A stretch of 64,000 nucleotides of DNA, taken from assembly GCA_026122225.1 (NCBI GenBank), contig JANEZZ010001850.1, positions 806,001 through 870,000 on the forward strand, in the 5' to 3' direction. The DNA comes from Heloderma charlesbogerti (taxonomy: Eukaryota > Chordata > Lepidosauria > Squamata > Helodermatidae). A program made the position numbers and the translations under genes. Shown here piece after piece: positions 1 to 8,226 of this stretch; the first letter of the stretch is position 1, and each line of letters opens with the position of its first letter. The notes beneath the pieces are model-generated. The model was not told the DNA's origin. It made no database searches and was given only the letters and a program-made list of their open reading frames with translations.

Positions 1-1330
1 CCCCAAACTGGCAAAGAATGGGATTTGGCATGTGGAGACATGACACACATTGTTGTAAGCAAATTCAGCCAGAGGCAACAGGGACACCCAGTTGTGCTGT
101 TGGTAGTTAATATAGCAGTGTAAGTACTGCTCCAGCATGGCATTGGTGTGTTTAGTCTGCCCATCCATCTGGGGGTGGTGAGCAGAGGAAAGTCTTGAGT
201 TCTACATTGAGTGCTGTAAGTAACTCCCGCCAGAATTGGGCCATGAATTGGGGCCCCTGATCTGAAACTAGCTCCTCTGGCCAGCCATGCAACCAGAAAA
301 TGTGAGTCAAAACAGCTCTGCCATTTCTTTGGCCATGGGCAGTCCAGAGCATGGTATAAAATGGGCCATTTTAGAAAATAAGTCCATCACCACCAAAATG
401 GTAATCTTACCTTGTGAATGTGGCAAGTCGATGATAAAGTTGAGGGAGAACAGTTTCCAGGGCCCTGAGGGTGTAGGCAGGGGACGGAGCAATTCAGTGG
501 GTTTGCCCGTGCGGTCCTCCGGCCGTTGACAGGTGTCACAGGAGGATACATAGGTTTTGACATTCTGACACACTCGGGGTCACCAAAAATCCTGACTGAC
601 CCCATATGACATTTTGGAAAAGCCAAAATGCCCAGCAGTGGATGAGTCATGGCACTGTCAGAGGACTTTCTCCCAAAGGCTTTTGGAAGGCACTTAGACT
701 CTGCATGAGTGGTAAAGCAACCCATCTTGCAATGAAAAGGGGGTTGACTGGATAGGTCCAACTGTCTGCCCCAGCTCCGCCACTTTGTCATGCACAAAGG
801 GATCCTTCGCTTGTTCTGTGCGAAGGACCTCTACCCAAGATTGGGGAGCAGCTGCAGCCACCAGACTCTCAGGGGGGAGGATCGGAGTGGGGGAGGGCCC
901 TGTCTGTAAGTCCGGCTTACGGGAAAGTGTGTCCGCCTGTTGGTTATCTGTGGCTCTAACATGGCAGAGTTTGAGGTTGAACCCAGAAAAAAAAAGGGAC
1001 CATCTAATTTGGTGTTGATTCATGGCCCTGGCTGTCTGGAGATTTTCCAGATTTCCATGGTCAGTTCTAACTTTGGGTGCTGTGCCCCCTCTAGAAGATG
1101 CTGCCACATTTCCAGCGCCAACTTTATAGCTAAAAGTTCCTTTTCCCAGATGGTGTAGTTTCTCTCTGAAAGGGTCAGTTTCCAGGAATGGTAAGCACAA
1201 GGCTGCAATTCTTTCCCTCCTTTCCTGGCTGTAAAAGTACAGCCCCTACAGCAAAATTGGAAGCATCTGTTTGTACTACAAAGGGTTTTTGTGGATTAAG
1301 ATGTAAGAGGATTGGTTCAGAGCGAAACAC
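1..1330 (-). pseudogene. Gypsy RNase H and integrase, frameshifted and partial
   Basis: Minus-strand pieces in several frames give RNase H ([20 protein letters not shown], then a RATDNQQADTLSR end), the integrase zinc-binding region (VSSCDTCQRPEDRTG) and the core with D in NFIIDLP and D in SDQGPQF. The window begins in the C-terminal half of the integrase core. Changes of frame between pieces near 1200, 690 and 310 show frameshifts. Likely inactive. Confidence 0.82.
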
Positions 1331-2014
1331 TCACTTCAGCTCTTCAAAAGACTGTTGGGTGGAGTGGGACCAGTGGAGCGATGATTTCTTGCCTTTGAGG
1401 AGGTCTGTCAGAGGAGCCGTAAGTTTTGCATAGCCAGGCAGGAACTTTCTGTAAAAATTGGCAAAGCCCAGGTATCTTTGTAAGTCTTTCTTGATTGATG
1501 GAGCCTGCCAGGGCAGTACCGCTTGGACTTTCGCAGGATCCATTTTGATGCCTTCTGCTGAAATAATATAACCCAGGTAGTCCAAGGCTATCAAATCAAA
1601 AGTGCACTTCTCCAGCTTAACAAACAGATGGTGCTTCCGGAGGCACTGTAAGATGACTTTCACATACTTTTCATGAGCCTGAGGGTCCAGCGAATAAATA
1701 AGTAGATCATCTAAGTAAATGATGAGGAATTTGTTCAAATAATCCCTGAAAATGTCATTCATAAGACACAAAAATGTAGATGGAGAGTTGGCTAACCCGA
1801 AGGCCATGACCAAATATTCATACGCGCCGTACCTGCAACGGAAACTTGTCTTCCATTCGTCCCCCTTCCGGATGTGTATCAGATTATAGGCACCATACAG
1901 GTCTAATTTGGTGAAAATCTTGGCTTGTCCCAGGTGCTGTAACATCTCAGGGGTTAGAGGGAGCGGGTATTTGTCACGTATGGTAATGGCATTTAGGTTT
2001 CTGTAATCATGCAC
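1331..2014 (-). pseudogene. Gypsy reverse transcriptase, N-terminus cut by hAT insertion
   Basis: The 227-codon open stretch reads DYRNLNAITI, LDLYGAYN, FGLANSPSTF and the catalytic YLDD box, then LGYIIS and the YRKFLPGYAKLTAPL connection to RNase H, in the order of a Ty3/gypsy RT. The methionine at its start is not a true initiation codon: the RT is interrupted at 2020 by a hAT element, and the fingers region resumes near 3412-3480. The RT is otherwise well preserved, with both catalytic aspartates of YLDD present. Confidence 0.87.
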
Positions 2015-2280
2015 GGGATTAGGGATGGACGAATCCCCTACTTGCCAGTTCAGGGAGGGGGGAGTTCATGGGGGGGAGGCGATCTGTTCCTCCCCCCAGA
2101 ATCCTCACCAGCCAGCTCTGCTCCGCAGCAATTCCGCAGAGCCACTGGCCAGCTCCGAAGCATCAGCGATACGGCTGCCATGCCATATCACTGGCTGAAA
2201 GGGACTTGACTGACTACGGACACAAATGGCATCCAGGATGCCATTTGCGGCCATAAAGGCCTTAGTTTAAAGTAAAAAAA

Positions 2281-2614
2281 GGTAAAGGTGTCCCCAACCA
2301 GTCGTGTCTGACTCTAGGGTGTGGTGCTCATCTCCATTTCTAAGCAGAAGAGCCAGCACTGTCCGAAGATGCTTCCGTGGTCATGTGGCCAGCATGACTG
2401 AACACCAAGGTGCACGGAACGCTGTTACCTTTCCCGCCGAGGTGGTACCTATTTATCTACTTGCAATTTCTTGCTTTCGAACTGCTAGGTTGGCAGAAGC
2501 TGGGACTGAAGATGGGAGCTCACTCCGTCACGCAGCACTCGGGTCTCGAACTGCTGTCCTGCCGACCTTCCGGTCTACAATTCAGCGTCTTAACCACTAA
2601 GCCACCGCAGCCCC
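2281..2614 (-). mobile_element. Sauria-type tRNA-derived SINE (minus copy)
   Basis: Read on the minus strand it starts with a tRNA-like head (GCGGTGGCTTAGTGGTTAAG, A-box region), has a B-box-like GTTCGAGAC, a central body, and a tail with GAGTCAGACACGACTGG and CCTTTACCTTT. The tail resembles the Bov-B LINE 3' end, as known for squamate Sauria SINEs. It lies inside hAT element A and is paired head-to-head with the plus copy at 2677-3014. Confidence 0.8.
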
Positions 2615-2622
2615 TAATAAAT

Positions 2623-2680
2623 GGTGGCTTAGTGGGGCCGCGGTGGCTTAGTGGGGCCGCGGTGGCTTAGTGGGGCTGCG
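2623..2680 (+). repeat. Three 19-bp tandem copies of the SINE A-box head
   Basis: The unit CGGTGGCTTAGTGGGGCCG repeats three times with one or two changes, and then runs into the plus-strand SINE whose own head begins with the same GGTGGCTTAGTGG. It sits exactly between the two head-to-head SINEs. Confidence 0.85.
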
Positions 2681-3014
2681 GTGGCTTAGTGGTTAAGATG
2701 CTGAACTGCAGACTGGAAGGTCGGCAGGTCAGCAGTTCGAGACCCGAGAGCTGCGTGACGGAGTGAGCTCCCGTCTTCAGTCCCAGCTTCTGCCAACCTA
2801 GCAGTTCGAAAGCAAGAAATTGCAAGTAGATAAATAGGTACCGCCTCGGCGGGAAAGGTAACAGCATTCCGTGCACCTCGGTGTTCAGTCATGCCGGCCA
2901 CATGACCATGGAAGCGTCTTTGGACAGCACTGGCTCTTTGGCTTAGAAACGGGGATGAGCACCACACCCTAGAGTCGGACACGACTGGTTGGGGACACCT
3001 TTACCTTTACCTTT
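2677..3014 (+). mobile_element. Sauria-type tRNA-derived SINE (plus copy)
   Basis: The tRNA-like head with A box (GTGGCTTAGTGG) and B box (AGTTCGAGACC), the body with AGCTTCTGCCAACCTAGCAG, and the tail GAGTCGGACACGACTGG followed by CCTTTACCTTTACCTTT are all visible. It is a near-identical inverted match to 2281-2614, so the pair could form a long hairpin. Confidence 0.85.
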
Positions 3015-3529
3015 AGTAAATTTAAGGTAAATGGCTGCATTTACCTTAAACTAAGGCCTTTATGGCTGCAAATGGCCCATTTGTGTCCATGCTTTTCATT
3101 CACGCGATAGGCTATGCAAATATTTCATTCATGCGATAGGCTACACAAATACCTTAAACTAAGTCCTTTACGGGTGCAAATGGCATCCTGGATGACATTT
3201 GCATCTGTGGTCAGTCCCCTTCAGCCAGCGATATGGCATGGCGGCCGTATTGCTGGCAATCTGGAGCTGGAGGATCCGGCCGAAGAGGATTCCGTGCAGA
3301 GGCAGAGGTAAGTGTTCCGTTCCACCACAGACTCTGGGGGGGGGGGAGATACTTTAGAATCCGGCTTCATTGGAGTCTGTGGCAGAATTCTCCACATTCC
3401 CTACATGGGATGGAGCTCCCCCGATTTCTTTTTTACAAACAGAGTCAGTGAACCTGCAGGGGAGGTGGAGGGATGAGTAAAACCCTTCTTCAAATTGGTG
3501 TCCAAAAACTCCTGTAGAGCTTGCAGTTC

Positions 3530-4785
3530 CAGCTCTGACATAGACTACAGCTGCCCAGCAGGGATGGAAGCTCCTGAGATCAAATCAATGGCACAATCAT
3601 GGGGGGGGGGGCGCAGTTGGTTGGCCTCCTTCTTGCCAAAAACATCTCTGAAAGCAGCATATTTGCTGGGTAGGGACACCGGAGTAGGAAAGCTGCTTTG
3701 CAGCAATGGTGACGGTGAGGGAGAGGAAGGGGTTAACGCCTGAGTTGTCACTGCTCCAGCTCCTGGGAAGCAATGTTATTGACAGTAAGGGGATGTAAAC
3801 TGCACTCGATGAAGCTTCCATGAGATCTGAGGATTGTGCTTTGACACCCATGATATGCCTAGCACAACTGGGTACTGAGGAACCTTAGCTAGATGAAATT
3901 GAATTTGTTCTACGTGCCCGTGGGAACTTAAGGTGACTGGAGTTGTAATCTGAGTGACTGCTCCAGACAAGAGAGGATGCCCATCAATGGTCTCCACCTT
4001 CAATGGGGCGGGCAGGAGCAGAGCAGTGTCAGGAGTGCCCTGGCGGCCTCTTTCAGTAGATTCCAATAGCCAACTCAAGACACAGACGGAAGGTTTCTTT
4101 TCAAGGCTTTAATCCTTTTACAACTTAATGACTCTTTCAGATGCTAATCACCAGCAACTAAGCAAGGAATAGCAGAGTGGCCTTTGCACTGAGTAGTCAG
4201 TTGATCCCTGTTTGAAGGAGAGTCACTTGAAGACCCTGAACTTAATGGCTAGGGAGAGATCCTCCCTCTTTCCCTTGGGTCCACAGGAGGCGGCCGTTGC
4301 TTGCGCGCCAAACGGGCACTATGCCTCCTTTCCGCGCCCTCCATCGCTCGTTGCTCTTTGCATCTGTGTCGAGCATCTAGCAAGCCCCCCTCCCGCACTT
4401 GCTCACTGCCAGGGTCACTATCTATCTCAGGAATGCCGGCAGGAGGAATCTCTGCCAGCTGCTGTGCCTGTGAGGGATGTGCTGGCTCCTCTCCCATGGA
4501 TTGCTGATCCTCCTCAGAATCAGAACTGCTCTGGGGTTCCATCGGCTCAGTTTCCACCCTGACAAGCAGAGATATTGCATTGTCAAGCAAACTCTTCATC
4601 CATAAAACTGGTAGTAGCCCCAAAATCCACCAATGCCATGACATGTCCATCCCCCCGCACTGGGGAGATTGGAGATGCACAGGAAGTAACAGATGGGACC
4701 AGGGAGAGGTGTGTGCAAGGCTTACCCTGGTGGCGGATGTTCCTTCCTCACTGGAAACTCCCATCAGACTTGGGGGGTGGCCTAG
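3530..4785 (-). pseudogene. Gypsy protease and pol linker, interrupted
   Basis: Minus-strand translation downstream of gag gives an aspartic-protease active-site stretch LVDFGAT, with the D-F-G-A codons at 4617-4628 in place of the usual D-S/T-G-A. After the solo LTR insertion (4027-4564) the protease continues with a VETIDGHPLLSG strand and a VVLGISWVSKHNP motif, typical of gypsy retropepsins. [17 protein letters not shown] linker and SPAGSL, the usual approach to RT, then run toward about 3430. A stop follows the active-site exon-like stretch and the frame changes, so it is a pseudogene. Confidence 0.78.
4027..4564 (-). mobile_element. Solo LTR inserted in gypsy protease
   Basis: The 538-bp segment has TG...CA ends (TGTCAGGAGTG at 4027, CCACCCTGACA at 4564) and is flanked on both sides by the 5-bp direct repeat AGCAG (4022-4026 and 4565-4569). 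A minus-strand ATTAAA near 4110 fits a poly(A) signal, so the LTR is probably in minus orientation. Its sequence differs from the LTR at 5801-6395, so it is a separate family. An apparent open frame through 4249-4764 is a join of LTR and protease and not a gene. Confidence 0.87.
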
Positions 4786-5697
4786 TCAGGCATGGGGGGC
4801 AGGAGGCGGTAAGGGAGCTGGGGCCTTTGGTTGGGATTGGCAGGCCCTGGCAAAGTGTCTTTTCTTTCCACATATGAAACACCGACCTTCAGCGTGCTGC
4901 TGTTCCTGCTCTGCCAGAGGCAGCCCAGATTGGGTTGCTCCCAGTTGCATTGGGGTGTCCTCCACTCCTGCAGCAGGGCTGCTGTGGGGAGGGGGCAGCA
5001 GCCTCAGAGGGATGGGAGGAAGGATGTCTCGGCTGGCAGAGCTTTTCTTAGCTTGTTGGCGCCCCTCCAGCCAACTGTTGATCTGCAAGCACGATTGGAT
5101 GAGCTCAGCCAGTGTCAGTGGGCGTGAGTTTGCCCGTGCTAACTCATCCAAGATCTCATCATTCAAGCCTTCCAAAAACTGGGCCACAAGAGCAGCATTG
5201 TTCCACTGTAAATCCTGCATCAGCAAGCGAAAACTTGTCACATAACCTGATACAGAGTCTTCTCCTTGCTTGAGGTGGCGGATTTCCTGGGTACCTGTCT
5301 CCGCACGAAGGGGGTCACCAAAAAAACCTGCCATCGTATCCAAGAATCCCTGGAAGTTTGCCAGCAGGGGGTCATTTCCAAGGAGAAGTGCTGAGGCCCA
5401 TTTCACCACCACTCCTGAAAGCAAGTTAATGATAAATCCCAAATGTATCTGGTCCATCTGGCAGTTGTCTGGCCGTAGGTGCATATACAGCTCCAACTGG
5501 GCCTGGAAACTTGGAAACTGTCCTTTGTCTCCAGCAAGTTTCTCCGGCAGTTCCACTAGGCATTTCTGACAGGGAGGGATTGGGGGTGGAGTGGGTTGAG
5601 CAGCTGCTTGTAACACGTGAACAGCCCCCATCAGTTGATTCACCTGATCGCGAAGAGCCTGGTTCTCTTGCGTTAAGGTGGCTGCAGCCTGTTCCAT
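4786..5697 (-). CDS. gag: Retrotransposon gag polyprotein (sushi/PEG10-like)
   Basis: A 303-codon open frame starts about 100 bases after the LTR. Residues about 1-30 are heptad-like and may form a coiled coil. Residues about 45-215 match the capsid-like retrotransposon gag fold: a LPEKLAGD-type start, then the WASALL stretch, FFGDPLRAE, and a QFLEGLNDEILDELA-type helix. A proline-rich linker follows. A CCHC zinc knuckle (C-x2-C-x4-H-x4-C) lies at residues 273-286; its usual glycine before the histidine is arginine. This layout is that of Ty3/gypsy gags related to vertebrate PEG10 and RTL genes. The frame is open but the following pol is broken, so it is more likely a recent relic than a domesticated gene. 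Confidence 0.82.
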   Translation of the reverse strand: MEQAAATLTQENQALRDQVNQLMGAVHVLQAAAQPTPPPIPPCQKCLVELPEKLAGDKGQFPSFQAQLELYMHLRPDNCQMDQIHLGFIINLLSGVVVKWASALLLGNDPLLANFQGFLDTMAGFFGDPLRAETGTQEIRHLKQGEDSVSGYVTSFRLLMQDLQWNNAALVAQFLEGLNDEILDELARANSRPLTLAELIQSCLQINSWLEGRQQAKKSSASRDILPPIPLRLLPPPHSSPAAGVEDTPMQLGATQSGLPLAEQEQQHAEGRCFICGKKRHFARACQSQPKAPAPLPPPAPHA

Positions 5698-5800
5698 GAT
5701 GCTTTTGGAGAGGGCTCTCAGAGGAATTGACTGGTGAAACAGGGATTGGAGGGTAAGGGCTGGTGGGAAAAGAGAAAGTTGGTTGAAACTGCTGGCAAGC

Positions 5801-6395
5801 TGTCACGTTCCTTCGTCCTCACCCTTCACAATCAACACACTTCAAGATATCAGGCATCAGGCTCACTCCTTTATTAGTTAAAGACCAGGTTCCTTACAAA
5901 TGCAAATTCTAGGAATCTCTCAGGCTACAAAGGAAACAGCTACTCCACACAACTATGAATACCAATAGAAGAGCCAAAGTGGAAGTTACAGAAGTTGCCA
6001 GCAGTTTGAACAAGAACTTCCAGGCCAGACTAGCTTGTAGACTAGCACTGTAGGTGGGGGTGGGGCTTCCTTATAGTTGCCCCCTCCTACGTAGGGTTTC
6101 ATGCATAGCCAACCTGGAGGAGTGCCTGAGCTCCGCCCCTAACTTTTCCCACTTTGCTCTGCGATGGACCCTAGCATCCCTCACGTCACACCCCTCACTC
6201 TCCTCCTCCCCTGAGACCTGGGTTCTCATGGAGGAGGGGGGACCTTCAGGTCAAGCCATCTGTGTGCCAAGGTCTTGAGAAGAATGCCTTGCCATATCTG
6301 AGCTCACTCGGGAGGGAGTCTCCCCTGGTTCTGGCTGTTCCCATTCTGAGTCTGAGCTGCTAACTATCTCCACATGCTCAGATTCATTCCTGACA
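5801..6395 (-). repeat. 5' LTR of the minus-strand gypsy element
   Basis: The segment is bounded on the plus strand by TGTCACG and CTGACA, giving TG...CA ends with a short terminal inverted repeat, 595 bp long. It lies directly upstream, in the minus-strand sense, of gag. A minus-strand AATAAA (plus-strand TTTATT near 5871) fits the poly(A) signal of an LTR. No clear tRNA primer-binding match was seen next to 5800, so the priming tRNA is unassigned. The partner LTR is outside the window, so LTR-LTR divergence and the target duplication cannot be checked here. Confidence 0.75.
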
Positions 6396-6606
6396 TCATG
6401 CTGAAGAAAATGTCCTGGGGTCAGACAACCCATTAACCTATGGTTGAACAAACAAGCCATGATTCAACAACAACCCACACTCAACCACTGAGTGTGGGTT
6501 AGTGTGCTGTGTGAACCCAGCCTTAGAAAACTGTCTCCTATCGAAAGTAATCAAACGGTTATAGGATGTACAAATTTTAACATTTCCTCTCGTATAGGGA
6601 TCCTCT
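6396..6606. other. Short palindromic MITE-like stretch next to the LTR
   Basis: CAACCCACACTCAACCACTGAG is followed by CTCAGTGG-like inverted sequence (near 6470-6505) and by GTGTGAACCCAGCC, a phrase that also occurs in the palindromic repeat at 15478-15680. No gene seen. Confidence 0.45.
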
Positions 6607-6614
6607 ATCTCAAA

Positions 6615-7284
6615 CATTAAAAAAACTAAGATCATGGCATCTGGCCCCATCACTTCCTGGCATATAGAAGGGGAAGAAATGGAAGCTGTGACAGATTTTA
6701 TTTTCTTGGGCTCCAAGATCACCGCAGACGGTGACTGTAGCCATGAAATTAAAAGACGCTTGCTCCTTGGGAGGAAAGCTATGGCAAACCTAGACAGCAT
6801 AGTAAGAAGCAGAGACATCACCTTGCCGACAAAGGTCTGTCTAATCAAAGCTATGGTTTTCCCAGTAGCAACATATGGCTGTGAGAGCAGGACTGTAAGG
6901 AAGGCTGAGCACCGAAGAACTGATGCTTTCGAACTGTGGTGCTGGAGAAGACTCTTACGAGTCCCCTGGACTCAAGGAGGTCAAATCAGTCCATCCTAAA
7001 GGAAATCAACCCTGAGTGCTCATTGGAAGGACAGATACTGAAGCTGAAGCTCAAATATTTTGGCCCCCTAATGCGAAGAGAAAACTTCCTGGAAAAGACC
7101 CTGATGCTGGGAAAGATTGAAGGCAAAAGGAGAAGGGGACGGCAGAGGATGAGATGGCTAGATAGCATCACCGATGCAATGAATATGAACTTGAGCACAC
7201 TCCAGGAGAGAGCGGAGGACAGGAAGGGTCCATGGGGTCACGAAGAGTCGGACATGACTTAACGACTGAACAACAACAACAACA
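6615..7284 (+). mobile_element. Bov-B LINE 3' fragment (5'-truncated)
   Basis: The sequence matches the 3' fifth of the full-length Bov-B at 8227-11445 (KKTKIMASGPITSW through the end) and finishes in (CAA)n. An 8-bp direct repeat ATCTCAAA flanks it (6607-6614, 7285-7292), so it is a complete 5'-truncated insertion. A frameshift near 6970 (around DSRRSNQS) and small losses near 7230 break the frame. Confidence 0.9.
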
Positions 7285-7292
7285 ATCTCAAA

Positions 7293-8215
7293 TTTGGCAG
7301 ATATAATACCTGGTGGATAGTAGCAGTATGCCTGGAAAGCTCATGCCATTTTGTTCAGGGACACCAATGTTACAGGCAGAAGATGAATGGCTGAGTCTCC
7401 CCACTGAAATCAATGGAAAACAAATTAAGAAAGCTGCAATTTCAAAAAGTGGACAATGAAACTTTAAAAACAAAAATGAATACAAAAGTGTACTGAAAGT
7501 GCTTTCCTAATGGCAGATTAAAGCAGAAGCAGAAACAGAACTAAATAAAACATAAAACATGCAAAAGATGAATAAAACATGCAAAAATGGCACAGACTGG
7601 AAATAGATTCATCTATCATTAACTAATCCTATGCATCAGCATAAATCATAGCAATGCGCACAGTAGCTTATGCTACTGCAGCCAAAGTGTAGTCACATGT
7701 ATGGTGATACCTAAACTGACTCTGCCCAACCAGGCTTGTCACTGGATCCTCCTGGACAGGAAGGCGTATAAAAGGGCTTCCTCTTTGCTGCCTTTGTCCC
7801 ATAGATCCTACTTCACCTCAGCCATGACAGAAAGCTTAGTTAGTACAGAGGTCCACAAGCTTTGTGTGAACATGCCAAATAAATTGTTATTATGTCAGAG
7901 AGCATTTCTACACAATGCTAAAATCCTGCACTCTTACTGGGGCTTCTGGATTCCTTGTGGGATTAAGCTCTGCTCCTTTTCACATGGTTTCATCCATTTT
8001 TCTTTCTTTCTGGGCAAATCCTATATGTTTCATTATACAGCCACCAGATGGCCCTGCAATATAGCATGACTCCAGAGTTTCACCAGAAAGTTATGCTTTG
8101 AAGTCTCTTATCACATTTTTCCTGTAGAGAATTAAGCTGCTATAATGGCCAGGAGGGACAGAAGGGGCCCTGGAGATTGATGGCATCATGTAAAGGGCCT
8201 GCAAAAACCAAAAGT
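7293..8215. other. Non-coding spacer, nothing recognised
   Basis: No exon, RNA gene or recognisable repeat was found. The open frame near 7701-8069 has no familiar motif and is probably chance. Confidence 0.5.
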
Positions 8216-8226
8216 GACCAATTATG

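Larger units (their letters stand above)
2020..3403 (-). mobile_element. Hairpin hAT element A, inserted in gypsy RT
   Basis: Termini are TAGGGATGG at 2020 and ACATTCCCTA at 3403. The 8-bp flanks CACGGGAT (2012-2019) and CATGGGAT (3404-3411) differ by one CpG-type change, which is a hAT-length target duplication. It is reversed relative to copies B, D and E: the end with TGGCAGAATTCTCCACA is on the right. It carries a splice-donor consensus AGGTAAGT at 3306-3313 facing its right end. Inside lie palindromic remnants with GATAGGCTA units (around 3106-3146) and two head-to-head SINEs. Confidence 0.82.
1..6395 (-). mobile_element. Ty3/gypsy LTR retrotransposon, sushi-like, 5' part, degenerate
   Basis: On the minus strand the order is LTR (5801-6395), gag (4786-5697), protease, reverse transcriptase, RNase H and integrase. 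Integrase is cut by the window edge, so the 3' LTR is not seen. Protease-RT-RNaseH-integrase is the Ty3/gypsy (Metaviridae) order. The gag resembles the sushi-ichi/PEG10-RTL group of vertebrate gypsy elements. The coding part is split among frames and interrupted by a solo LTR (4027-4564) and a hAT element (2020-3403), so this copy cannot be autonomous. Family placement is from recognised motifs, not from a database search. Confidence 0.88.

Noticed and set aside
2279..3020. Single tRNA or palindromic gene
   Set aside because: Explained as two opposed SINEs.
4249..4764. A 171-codon minus-strand frame
   Set aside because: It crosses the border between the solo LTR and gypsy protease, so it is a chance fusion.
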